Source: Flavonifractor avistercoris (lineage in GTDB: Bacteria > Bacillota > Clostridia > Oscillospirales > Oscillospiraceae). Taken from it: 16,289 nucleotides of DNA. Under the pieces are notes generated by a model. That model ran no database searches, was not told the origin of the DNA, and was given only the letters and a program-made list of their open reading frames with translations. The position numbers were made by a program, and so were the translations under genes. Positions 1 to 6,639 of the stretch are shown one piece after another (positions within the stretch are counted from its first letter, which is position 1; every line of letters starts with the position of its first letter). Location of the stretch: the NCBI GenBank assembly GCA_019119085.1, contig DWXT01000150.1, positions 1 to 16,289 of the forward strand, read 5' to 3'.

Positions 1-632
1 CCCATCTTTTCCCGCAGGCGGCGGATGTGCACCATGACGGTGTTGTTCCGATCCAGATACTTCTCCCCCCACACGCTCTCAAAGAGCCGCTCGGCGGAGA
101 TCACCTGCCCCCGGTTTTCGCAGAGCATCCACAGGATGTCGAACTCGATGGGGGTGAGGTTCAGCTCCTGGTCGTAAAGGGAGCACTCGTGGGTGGCCCG
201 GTTGATCACCAGGCCGTTGAAGTCGATGATGTCCCGGCTGTCCACGGCCTTGTCCGGCTCGTTGTACCGGGTATACCGCCGCAGCTGGGCCTTCACCCGG
301 GCCATGAGCTCCAGGGGATTGAAGGGCTTGGTCATATAGTCGTCCGCCCCGATGGTCAGGCCGGTGATCTTGTCCATATCGTCGGCCTTGGCGGTGAGCA
401 TGAGCACGGGGAAGTGGTGCTCCTTCCGGATCTCTCCGCACAGGGTCAGGCCGCTGATGTCGGGCAGCATCACGTCCAGAATGGCCAGATCCAGCGGCTG
501 CTCCCGCACCACGGCCAGGGCCTCGGTGCCGGTGCCGCACTTGAACACGGTGCAGCCCTCGCTTTTCAGATAGACCTCCACCAGATCGGCGATCTCCGGC
601 TCGTCATCCACCACCAGGATCCGCGCGTCCAT
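1..632 (-). CDS. VanR-like OmpR/PhoB-family response regulator (3' end cut by window edge)
   Basis: This is a two-component response regulator with an N-terminal receiver and a C-terminal winged-helix DNA-binding domain. About 210 codons are present and no stop is reached. The receiver begins MDARILVVDDEPE and has the acidic pair D9/D10, the phospho-acceptor D53 (ILDVMLPD), T80 (LMLTAK) and K102 (MTKPFNPLEL). The effector half has the OmpR-type run LTPIEFDILWML followed by VWGEKYLDRNNTVMVHIRRLREK, close to the VanR subgroup. ATG at 632 is chosen because AAGGGAG lies 8 nt upstream. Another ATG at 637 is out of frame. A strong promoter lies just upstream. The gene runs off the left edge, so a cognate kinase could lie there. 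A VanS-like kinase also lies at 3213-4400 on the other strand. The family is secure; the signal sensed is unknown. Confidence 0.93.
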   Translation of the reverse strand, partial: MDARILVVDDEPEIADLVEVYLKSEGCTVFKCGTGTEALAVVREQPLDLAILDVMLPDISGLTLCGEIRKEHHFPVLMLTAKADDMDKITGLTIGADDYMTKPFNPLELMARVKAQLRRYTRYNEPDKAVDSRDIIDFNGLVINRATHECSLYDQELNLTPIEFDILWMLCENRGQVISAERLFESVWGEKYLDRNNTVMVHIRRLREKM

Positions 633-656
633 GGCATCCACTCCCTTCTTTCGCCC

Positions 657-686
657 ATTATAGCCGCCGGGGGGAGGGCAAGTCAA
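657..686 (-). promoter_or_regulatory. Sigma-A-type promoter of the response regulator
   Basis: Read on the minus strand, TTGACT (681-686) and TATAAT (657-662) are separated by 18 bp. This places the start site about 20 nt before the ribosome binding site of the gene starting at 632. The -10 is a perfect consensus match. Confidence 0.8.
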
Positions 687-695
687 GAGCGGGGC

Positions 696-711
696 GAAAA
701 CGTAAGAAAAC
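696..711. promoter_or_regulatory. Candidate response-regulator binding site (GAAAAC direct repeat)
   Basis: GAAAAC occurs at 696-701 and 706-711, exactly one helical turn (10 bp) apart and just upstream of the -35 at 681-686. This is the usual layout of an OmpR-family activator site. The core CGTAAGAAA (701-709) resembles the CGTANGAAA core I recall for VanR-type boxes. Autoregulation by the downstream VanR-like gene is an inference. Confidence 0.4.
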
Positions 712-721
712 CGTCACAACT

Positions 722-745
722 GCGGGGGCCCGGGCGGGCCCCCGC
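722..745 (-). terminator. GC hairpin after the collagen-like gene
   Basis: A perfect 10-bp inverted repeat, GCGGGGGCCC (722-731) and GGGCCCCCGC (736-745), flanks a 4-nt loop 5 nt past the stop of the minus-strand collagen-like gene. The tract that follows is only weakly U-rich, so termination is plausible but not certain. The hairpin also separates this gene from the response-regulator promoter. Confidence 0.5.
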
Positions 746-750
746 GGCGG

Positions 751-1563
751 TCATGCGCCCGCCTGCCGCAGCCGCTGGAGGGTCACGGTGGTGGTCACCG
801 AGGAGGAGGAAGCGCTGCTGTTGTAGGTCAGGGAGAAGGCGCCCCCGGAGGGCAGGCAGAAGGCGAAGGTGCGGGAGCCCCCGGCGGAGGCGTTCCCCGC
901 GGCAGTGCGGAAATAGACCCCCAGGGCCACCTGGGCCTGGCCGCCCACGGAGGGGGTGACCTGGAGGTAGCCAGGCGCGGCCAGGACGGCGGACACGTCA
1001 AAGGTGGCCAGGTAGCACCCGGGCTGGAGCTGGAGGGACTGGTAGTCCGCTGCCGGGGTGATGGCCCCGGTGGGGTCGGCCAGCAGGGGATAGAGGGGGA
1101 TGGCGGAGCCGTTGGGCAGGGTGCGCACGTCGGAGTAGAAAGAGGCGAAGGCGTCCGTCCCCGGGCCGGCGGGGCCCTGGGGGCCCGTGGCCCCGGTGGG
1201 GCCTGTGGGGCCGTCCCGGCCTGGAACGCCCTGGGGCCCGGTGGGGCCGGGGATGCCCTGGGGGCCCGCTTCGCCGGCGGGGCCTGTCGCGCCGGCGGCT
1301 CCGGGGACGCCCTGGGGGCCGGTGGGCCCTGTGGCACCGGCAGAACCCGCCGCTCCGGCGGGGCCGGTGGGGCCCCGCTCCCCCGCAGGGCCGGTGGAAC
1401 CCGGTGCGCCGGCAGGGCCCTGCGGGCCTGTGGCACCGGCTGGGCCGGGCAGTCCCTGGGGCCCCGGCTCTCCCTGGGGCCCCGTGGGCCCTGTGGGGCC
1501 GGTTGCGCCGCCTGGGGGCGGGCAGGGGGGCGGACAGGGACAGAAGGGGTGATAGGTGTGCAT
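751..1563 (-). CDS. Collagen-like (G-X-Y) repeat protein, probable spore-surface (BclA-like)
   Basis: The 270-residue protein has three parts. A short proline/cysteine-rich N-terminus holds C8, C10 and C14. An uninterrupted run of about 39 G-X-Y triplets covers residues 19-135 and is dominated by GPT, GPQ, GPA and GAT. A C-terminal domain of about 135 residues (DAFASFYSDV... to VTLQRL) is rich in small and beta-forming residues. This layout matches exosporium/spore-surface filament proteins such as BclA, where threonines in the repeat carry glycans and the C-terminal head trimerises. There is no signal peptide, as expected if the protein is made in the mother cell. The start at 1563 is preferred over longer in-frame starts because GGGAGGTT lies about 7 nt upstream. 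It stands alone, divergent from the SprT-like gene. The collagen repeat is certain; the spore location is inferred. Confidence 0.85.
   Translation of the reverse strand: MHTYHPFCPCPPPCPPPGGATGPTGPTGPQGEPGPQGLPGPAGATGPQGPAGAPGSTGPAGERGPTGPAGAAGSAGATGPTGPQGVPGAAGATGPAGEAGPQGIPGPTGPQGVPGRDGPTGPTGATGPQGPAGPGTDAFASFYSDVRTLPNGSAIPLYPLLADPTGAITPAADYQSLQLQPGCYLATFDVSAVLAAPGYLQVTPSVGGQAQVALGVYFRTAAGNASAGGSRTFAFCLPSGGAFSLTYNSSASSSSVTTTVTLQRLRQAGA
1159..1509 (-). repeat. Collagen triplet-repeat tract within the CDS
   Basis: This tract encodes about 39 consecutive G-X-Y triplets. At the DNA level it is a degenerate 9-nt-scale repeat very rich in GGNCCN, which also opens long spurious reading frames on both strands. 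Such tracts commonly vary in copy number between strains. Confidence 0.85.
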
Positions 1564-1607
1564 GGCAATAACCTCCCGGGCCATGCTATGCGGGGGCAAT
1601 CGACCTA

Positions 1608-1636
1608 GTGACTTTTTGGAAAAAGGGTGGTACAAT
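1608..1636 (+). promoter_or_regulatory. Probable promoter of the SprT-like operon
   Basis: GTGACT (1608-1613) and TACAAT (1631-1636) are separated by 17 bp. They lie in the 102-bp gap between the divergent collagen-like and SprT-like genes. The -10 has five of six consensus bases and the -35 has four of six. GGAGG follows at 1654-1658, ahead of the ATG at 1666. Confidence 0.6.
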
Positions 1637-1665
1637 CATGGAGATCCCGGATTGGAGGCATCCTG

Positions 1666-2148
1666 ATGAATGACTTTGACGCGCTGCTGGCGCGGGTGAC
1701 CAGCCAGGCCATGGCGCTGGGCCTGCCGGTGTCGCGCCGCATCGACCCCCATGTGGCGGTCAACCGCCGGGCGGTGACCCGCTTCGGCTGCTGCATCCAG
1801 AGGGGGAAGGGCTACACCATTGAGCTGTCCGAGCGGCTGCTCACCGCCCCGGAGGGGGCCTGCCTCCAGACCCTGGCCCACGAGGTGCTCCACACCTGCC
1901 CCGGCTGCCGCAACCACGGGGCGCGGTGGAAGGAGTACGCCCGGCGGATGAACGAGGCCTACGGCTATGCCATCTCCCGAACCGGCAGCTGTGAGGCCCT
2001 GGGGGTGGCGGACGCCCGGCCGGTGCGCCACCTGGTGGTGTGCACCCGCTGCGGCATGGAGTTCCCCCGCAGCCGGCGCTCGCCCCTGGTAGACCACCCG
2101 GAGCGCTACCGCTGCCGCTGCGGCGGGGCGCTCCAGCGGAAATTCTGA
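1666..2148 (+). CDS. SprT-like zinc metalloprotease-type protein with C-terminal zinc ribbon
   Basis: The 160-residue protein has the SprT-type metal site H72-E73-x2-H76 with a third histidine at H84 (AHEVLHTC...NHGARW), as in SprT/Spartan-like proteases. Near the C-terminus C126-x2-C129 and C150-x-C152 form a four-cysteine zinc ribbon, a common SprT-family tail. The start at 1666 is preferred over an upstream in-frame GTG at 1627, because GGAGG lies 7 nt before 1666. No signal peptide is visible, so it is probably cytoplasmic. It is the first gene of a plus-strand run whose second gene follows within about 20-110 nt, depending on the true start of that gene. The substrate cannot be read from the sequence. 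In other organisms the family is linked to DNA-protein crosslink repair, but bacterial roles are poorly defined. Confidence 0.85.
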   Translation: MNDFDALLARVTSQAMALGLPVSRRIDPHVAVNRRAVTRFGCCIQRGKGYTIELSERLLTAPEGACLQTLAHEVLHTCPGCRNHGARWKEYARRMNEAYGYAISRTGSCEALGVADARPVRHLVVCTRCGMEFPRSRRSPLVDHPERYRCRCGGALQRKF

Positions 2149-2262
2149 GACGGGAGTGGGGTTTTTACGGAAAAGCAGAGGAAAAGAACCCTGTTCAACC
2201 GCATTTTCTCCCTGGCTGGGCTGGGCATCGGCGGGGGGATTCTGGCTGCGCTGTGCGTCTAT

Positions 2263-3201
2263 GTGGGGCGCACCATGGATCTGGGTGCCCTGCTGGCCCA
2301 GCTCCAGCCCGCCTGGCTGGTGTGCGCGGCCCTGTGCGTGCCCTTCGCCGAGAGCGTGGACGCGCTGATCTTCTACGGCATGGGGCGGGCCGCCGGCTGC
2401 CCCGTGAAGCTGGCCGGGTGCTTCGACGCGGCCTATATCGGGGAGTTCTACTACAAGCTGGGCCCCGCCGGGGCGCCGGTGCAGCTCAAGCTCATGTACG
2501 ACGCGGGGATGAGCGCCACCTACACCGCCTCCATCTACATCTGGAAGGCGGTGGCCAACACCCTGGTGTACACCGGCTACGCCGTGGCCGCCCTGCTGTT
2601 CGAGCTGCTGTGGCGTCAGGAGGGCCTGGGCCCCGCCGTGGCCGGGGCTGGTGTGCTCATCGCCCTGTACGTGTTCCTGTGCGGCCTGGCCTTCTTCACC
2701 GCCGTGCGGCCGGCACCCATCCAGCGGCTCATCCGGCGCATCCTCACCTTCCTGTCCCGCCGCTGGAGGGTGATGGCCCGGCCCGGCATGGTGGACAAGG
2801 GCATGGCCAAGGTGGAGGAGTTCTGCCAGCAGCTGGCCGCCCTCAAGGACAACAAAAGGATGCTGGCCGGGGTGTTCGCCGGCATGTTCGTGGAGCTCAC
2901 CGCCCTGTACGCCATCCCCTGGTTCCTCTACCGGGGGCTGGGGCTGACGGGGACGCCCTTCTGGGAGCTACTGCTGGTGCAGTGCCTGGTGCTGGTGCTC
3001 TCCCGCGTCATCATGCTCCCCGGCAACGCCGGGGGCGCGGAGGGCAGCTTCTTCCTGTTTATGGGGCCCATATTCGGGGGGCACCTGGCGGTGGGGCTGG
3101 TGCTGTGGCGGTTCGCCGCCTTTCTGGAGGTGCTGCTGCTGGGCGGCGCCTGGTCGGTGCTCCGCTTTGCCCGGCGGTCTGCCGCCGCACGTCTGACATA
3201 G
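2263..3201 (+). CDS. Lysylphosphatidylglycerol-synthase-type transmembrane protein (UPF0104/LPG_synthase_TM)
   Basis: This polytopic membrane protein has about 6-8 hydrophobic segments and, near the C-terminus, the family motif LPGNAGGAEGSFFLF. Members resemble the flippase-like membrane half of MprF. Without the soluble aminoacyl-transferase half, as here, they are probably lipid or glycolipid handling proteins. The start is a problem. GTG 2263 is the first ordinary start codon after the in-frame stop at 2146, but it has no ribosome binding site nearby. The open frame upstream reads TEKQRKRTLFNRIFSLAGLG and continues as a hydrophobic helix, which looks like a genuine basic N-terminus plus first membrane segment. 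Possible true starts are CTG 2191 (AGAGG 9 nt upstream), ACG 2167, or GTG 2156 if one base is missing from the G4T5 run. The histidine kinase gene begins 11 nt after its stop. The family is clear; the lipid substrate is unknown. Confidence 0.85.
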   Translation: MGRTMDLGALLAQLQPAWLVCAALCVPFAESVDALIFYGMGRAAGCPVKLAGCFDAAYIGEFYYKLGPAGAPVQLKLMYDAGMSATYTASIYIWKAVANTLVYTGYAVAALLFELLWRQEGLGPAVAGAGVLIALYVFLCGLAFFTAVRPAPIQRLIRRILTFLSRRWRVMARPGMVDKGMAKVEEFCQQLAALKDNKRMLAGVFAGMFVELTALYAIPWFLYRGLGLTGTPFWELLLVQCLVLVLSRVIMLPGNAGGAEGSFFLFMGPIFGGHLAVGLVLWRFAAFLEVLLLGGAWSVLRFARRSAAARLT

Positions 3202-3212
3202 GGGGGAAGGCC

Positions 3213-4400
3213 GTGGACGGGAAATACACCCGGTTAAAGCTGAAAATGCTCCTGCTGGTGGTGCTGGGCACCGTGATCGCCGGGGCGGTGGGCATCTTCC
3301 TGCTGGAGGTGGTCATCGACGGGGTGCTGCAGGATCCCTTCGCCCGCTTTTTCCAGTGGGCGGCCATCACCCTGTTCGGCCAGAGCGAGGAGAGCGCCCT
3401 GGAGCTCTACGACCGCTATATCCGGGCCAACAAGCAGGAGGTCCTCACGGTGGCCACCATGGTGCTCATGCTCATCGCCTTCTATCTGGCCATGGGCCGG
3501 TTCACCCGCTGGCTGGACGACATCCGCACCGCCACCCGCCGGGTGGTGGAGGATCACGAGCAGCCGGTGGTGCTGCCCCGGGAGCTCGCCCCCATCCAGG
3601 AGGATCTCAACGCCATCCAGCGGCAGCTCCGGGCCCGGGAGGAGGCCGCCCGGGAGAGCGAGCAGCGCCGGGGGGATCTGGTGGCCTTCCTGGCCCACGA
3701 TCTCAAGACCCCGCTGACCTCGGTGATGGGCTACCTGACCCTGCTGAAGGACGACCCGGGCCTGACGCCGGAGCAGCGGGCCAAGTACACCGGCATCGCC
3801 CTGGATAAGGCCCGGCGGCTGGAGGAGCTGCTGGGGGAGTTCTTCGACATCACCCGCATGGATCTGGACAGCACGCCGGAGCAGCGCCAGCCCATCCAGC
3901 TGTCCATGCTGCTGGAGCAGCTCTCCGACGAGTTCTACCCCCTCTTCGCGGAGAAGGAGCTCCAGTGCAGCGTGGAAATCCAGCACCACCTGGTGGTGCC
4001 CGGAGACCCGGACAAACTTGCCCGGGTCTTCGATAACGTACTGAGAAACGCCGTCAGCTACAGCGCCCCCGGCGGCCGGGTGGACATCCACGCCCGCTCG
4101 GTGGGCCGGCAGGCGGAGATCACCATCCGCAACGAGGGGCTGGAGATCCCCGAGGGGGAGCTGGCCAACATCTTCCAGAAGTTCTACCGGCTGGACGCCG
4201 CCCGCTCCTCCCGCACCGGCGGGGCGGGGCTGGGCCTGGCCATCGCCAAGGAGATCGTGGAGAGCCACGGGGGCACCATCCGGGCGGAGAGCAACGGCCG
4301 CCTGACCAGCTTTGTCATCTCTCTGCCCCTGTACCGGGAAAAGAAGGAGGAGCGACATGGAGGCAAACGAAGCCGCGCTGACCTATCTCAACCAGAATAA
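3213..4400 (+). CDS. VanS-like sensor histidine kinase
   Basis: This is a 395-residue membrane sensor kinase. Two hydrophobic segments (about residues 12-32 and 78-95) flank a short extracytoplasmic loop of about 45 residues, and a HAMP-like linker follows. The HisKA H-box is FLAHDLKTPLT with phospho-acceptor H162. The ATPase domain has the N-box VFDNVLRNAVSYS (around N279), a VanS-style G1 box NEGLEIP, the F-box FQKFYRLD and the G2 box GGAGLGLAI. The GTG start at 3213 follows GGGGGGAAGG. The small sensory loop favours detection of a membrane-proximal signal such as envelope damage. No response regulator lies in the same operon. The nearest candidate partner is the VanR-like gene at 1-632 on the opposite strand. 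The last 44 nt overlap the next gene. Confidence 0.92.
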   Translation: MDGKYTRLKLKMLLLVVLGTVIAGAVGIFLLEVVIDGVLQDPFARFFQWAAITLFGQSEESALELYDRYIRANKQEVLTVATMVLMLIAFYLAMGRFTRWLDDIRTATRRVVEDHEQPVVLPRELAPIQEDLNAIQRQLRAREEAARESEQRRGDLVAFLAHDLKTPLTSVMGYLTLLKDDPGLTPEQRAKYTGIALDKARRLEELLGEFFDITRMDLDSTPEQRQPIQLSMLLEQLSDEFYPLFAEKELQCSVEIQHHLVVPGDPDKLARVFDNVLRNAVSYSAPGGRVDIHARSVGRQAEITIRNEGLEIPEGELANIFQKFYRLDAARSSRTGGAGLGLAIAKEIVESHGGTIRAESNGRLTSFVISLPLYREKKEERHGGKRSRADLSQPE

Positions 4401-5076
4401 GCTGCTGTATCTGAACATGCTGGAGGTGCTCCGGCGGGGGTCGGCGGAGCTGCTCTATGCCGGGGAGGACGGCGTGCTCCTCTACGACCGGGGGGCGGAG
4501 GCCCACATGCTCTCCGCCCGGAACCGGGGCGCCCTGGAGAAGTTCCTCCCCTTCCTGGAGGGCAGCGACACGGTGGTGGGCCATGAGGACTGGTACCGGG
4601 AAGAGCTGACGCAGCGGCTGGGGATGTGGCAGGAGACGCCCTGCTACCAGGCGGCCTGGCTGGCGGAGGAGCCGCCGGAGCTGCCCCCCTTTGACGGGGA
4701 GCTGCGCCCCCTGGGCCTGGAGTGGGCCCCCTTCATCTTTGCCCACTACGGCAAGAGCGACCTCGGCGGCCTGCCCATGATCGAGAGGGCCGTCCGGCGG
4801 GGAATGCTGGGGGCCTTTGTGGACGGGGAACCGGCCGGCTTTGCGGGGTTCCACTCGGAGGGGAGCATCGGCTTTCTGGAGGTGCTGCCCCCCTACCGGC
4901 GCCGGGGGCTGGGCGAGGTGCTGCTGCTGGGGATGGTGCGCCTGGCCCTGGAGCGGGGGCAGTATGCCTTCGGCCAGGTGCTTGTGGACAACGGCCCCTC
5001 CCTGGCATTGCAGAAAAAGGCGGGCCTCACCGTCTCAGAGGACACCCTCTGCTGGCTGTTCCGCCCGGAGAGCTGA
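4357..5076 (+). CDS. GNAT-family N-acetyltransferase
   Basis: This 239-residue protein has a GNAT fold in its C-terminal half (about residues 115-235). Motif A is visible as SIGFLEVLPPYRRRGLGEVLL, where RRRGLG at 181-186 is the acetyl-CoA pyrophosphate loop. A helix (ALQKKAGL) typical of motif B follows. The N-terminal ~110 residues form a separate domain without a motif I recognise; two-domain GNATs with a degenerate first half are common in Clostridia. ATG 4357 has AAGGAGG about 7 nt upstream and lies inside the end of the kinase gene (44-nt overlap), so translation is probably coupled. A strong hairpin follows the stop. The acceptor substrate is unknown. Confidence 0.88.
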   Translation: MEANEAALTYLNQNKLLYLNMLEVLRRGSAELLYAGEDGVLLYDRGAEAHMLSARNRGALEKFLPFLEGSDTVVGHEDWYREELTQRLGMWQETPCYQAAWLAEEPPELPPFDGELRPLGLEWAPFIFAHYGKSDLGGLPMIERAVRRGMLGAFVDGEPAGFAGFHSEGSIGFLEVLPPYRRRGLGEVLLLGMVRLALERGQYAFGQVLVDNGPSLALQKKAGLTVSEDTLCWLFRPES

Positions 5077-5082
5077 AACAAC

Positions 5083-5116
5083 AAGGCCGGCGGCCCGTTT
5101 TCGGGCCGCCGGCCTT
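5083..5116. terminator. Bidirectional terminator hairpin between GNAT and citrate synthase
   Basis: A perfect 15-bp stem, AAGGCCGGCGGCCCG (5083-5097) paired with 5102-5116, closes a TTTT loop. It lies between the convergent stops of the GNAT gene (5076) and citrate synthase (5133). The flanking AAACAACAA gives a U-rich tail on the minus strand, so it should serve citrate synthase best. Confidence 0.85.
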
Positions 5117-5132
5117 CCTGCCGGTTCTCGTT

Positions 5133-6500
5133 CTATCTCTGATCCAGGGGCACGAAGGTGCGCATGGGGGCCACGGCCTTGTAGGCCGGACGGATGATGC
5201 GGTTGCCGGGCTGATAGACCTCCTCGATGCGGTGGGCGCACCAGCCCACCATCCGGGCCACGGCGAAGAGGGGGGTGTACAGCTCCATGGGGATGCCCAT
5301 CATCTTGTACACCAGGCCGGAGTAAAAGTCCACATTGGCGCAGACCACCTTTTCCTCTCCCTTGACGGAGAGGAGTACCTCCGGAGCCAGCCGCTCCACC
5401 CGCTCAAACAGCTCAAACTCCTCCAGCATGCCCTTGCTCTCGGCCAGCTTGCGGGCGAAGCGCTTGAGCACCACCGCCCGGGGGTCGGACAGGGTATAGA
5501 TGGCGTGGCCGATGCCGTAGATGAGCCCCGAGCGGTCTCCCGCCTCCTTCCGCAGCAGGCGGGCCAGGTAGTCCCGCACCGCGTCGTCGTCGGCCCAGTC
5601 CTTCACGTCCGCCTCCAGGCCGCCGAACATCTCCATGACCTTCTTGTTGGCGCCGCCGTGGCGGGGGCCCTTCAGGGAGCCCACCGCCGCCGCGATGGCG
5701 GAGTAGAAGTCGGTGCCCGAGGAGGAGAGCACCCGGCAGGCAAAGGCGGAGTTGTTGCCGCCGCCGTGCTCGGCGTGGAGCACCAGGCACAGATCCAGCA
5801 GCCTGGCCTCCTCGGCGGTGTACTGGTTGTCGTGGCGGACGGAGTAGAGGAAGTTCTCCGCCACGCTCAGCCCCTCCTGGGGCCGGTGGAGGTAGAGGGA
5901 CTCGTTGTCATAGTAGTGCCGCTTCACCGCAAAGGCGTGGGCCACGATGGTGGGCACCCGGGCGATGAGGCCCACCGCCTGCCGCAGCTGGTTGGCCAGG
6001 GACAGGTCGTCGGGGTTGTCGTCGTAGGAGTACAGGGCCAGCACCGAGCGGGCCAGCTTGTTCATCACGTCGGGGCTGGGGGCCTTGATGATCATGTCCT
6101 CGGTGAACATGGGGGGGAGGGTGTGGTGATGGTTCAGCAGGGCCTGGAAGCCCTCCAGCTGCGCCCGGGTGGGCAGGGAGCCCATGAGCAGCAGGTAGGC
6201 CGTCTCCTCAAAGCCGAAGCGCCCCTCCCCCACAAAGCCGTCGATGAGGGCCTCCACGTCGATGCCCCGGTAGATCAGCTTGCCGGGGGCGGGCACCCGC
6301 TCCCCGTCCTGGACATAGTAGCCCATGACGCTGCCGATCTGGGTCACCCCGGCCATAACGCCGGTGCCGTCCGGGTTGCGCAGGCCCCGCTTGACCTGGT
6401 AGCGCTCATAGTCCGCCGGGTCGATCTGGTTATGCCTGCGGTATTCGCCGCATAGACTGTCCATAAAGGCGGTGTCCGCCGCCCACACCTCATTCTGCAT
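5133..6500 (-). CDS. gltA: Citrate synthase (citrate/2-methylcitrate synthase family)
   Basis: The enzyme condenses oxaloacetate with acetyl-CoA to make citrate. In a fermentative Clostridium-type organism this probably supplies glutamate through a partial TCA branch. At 455 residues it is slightly longer than E. coli GltA. The catalytic triad is visible as H281 in GPRHGGAN, H332 in GIGHAIYTLSDPRA and D391 in VDFYSG. Further signature blocks are LHAEHGGGNNSAF and ARMVGWCAHRIEE. The arginine that usually follows the second catalytic histidine (GHR) is alanine here, which I believe is common in clostridial members. ATG 6500 has AAAGGAG upstream, and a near-perfect promoter follows further upstream. 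The gene is monocistronic, with the long hairpin at its 3' end. 2-Methylcitrate synthase is the alternative, but no prp genes are nearby. Confidence 0.95.
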   Translation of the reverse strand: MQNEVWAADTAFMDSLCGEYRRHNQIDPADYERYQVKRGLRNPDGTGVMAGVTQIGSVMGYYVQDGERVPAPGKLIYRGIDVEALIDGFVGEGRFGFEETAYLLLMGSLPTRAQLEGFQALLNHHHTLPPMFTEDMIIKAPSPDVMNKLARSVLALYSYDDNPDDLSLANQLRQAVGLIARVPTIVAHAFAVKRHYYDNESLYLHRPQEGLSVAENFLYSVRHDNQYTAEEARLLDLCLVLHAEHGGGNNSAFACRVLSSSGTDFYSAIAAAVGSLKGPRHGGANKKVMEMFGGLEADVKDWADDDAVRDYLARLLRKEAGDRSGLIYGIGHAIYTLSDPRAVVLKRFARKLAESKGMLEEFELFERVERLAPEVLLSVKGEEKVVCANVDFYSGLVYKMMGIPMELYTPLFAVARMVGWCAHRIEEVYQPGNRIIRPAYKAVAPMRTFVPLDQR

Positions 6501-6536
6501 GTTCCGTCACTCCTTTGCCCAATTTCGTTGTGTATT

Positions 6537-6565
6537 ATTGTAGCCTTTTTTGCGGCCGCAGTCAA
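6537..6565 (-). promoter_or_regulatory. Sigma-A-type promoter of citrate synthase
   Basis: On the minus strand TTGACT (6560-6565) and TACAAT (6537-6542) are separated by exactly 17 bp. Each hexamer has a single mismatch to consensus. They lie 37 nt upstream of the start codon at 6500. Confidence 0.85.
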
Positions 6566-6639
6566 TCTAAAATACAAAGCTGGGGGAAACCTGCATGGCA
6601 GTGAAGAAAAACTTGCAAAAAGGAGGCGGAGGCCTGCGC

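Noticed and set aside
27..959. 310-codon plus-strand frame across the response regulator and the collagen 3' end
   Set aside because: It crosses two real minus-strand genes and a hairpin; the translation is Arg/Gly/Pro low complexity.
1159..1509. Collagen repeat as a CRISPR or tandem-repeat array
   Set aside because: The repeats are degenerate 9-nt-scale coding triplets without spacers and translate to uninterrupted G-X-Y.
1187..1552. Plus-strand open frame that also reads as Gly-Pro triplets
   Set aside because: It is the complement of the collagen repeat (GGNCCN DNA reads Gly-Pro both ways). There is no start signal and no head domain.
2040..3212. Long in-frame extension of the kinase upstream through the LPG-synthase-like gene
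   Set aside because: The extension is out of frame with the LPG-type gene and has Ala/Arg/Gly-rich shadow sequence. Kinase homology and the ribosome binding site begin at GTG 3213.
3234..4358. 374-codon minus-strand open frame opposite the histidine kinase
   Set aside because: Shadow frame caused by strong third-position GC in the kinase; its translation has no domain signal.
4722..6455. 577-codon plus-strand open frame antisense to citrate synthase
   Set aside because: It is a GC-driven shadow of citrate synthase, has low-complexity His/Gly/Val-rich translation, no recognisable domain and no ribosome binding site.
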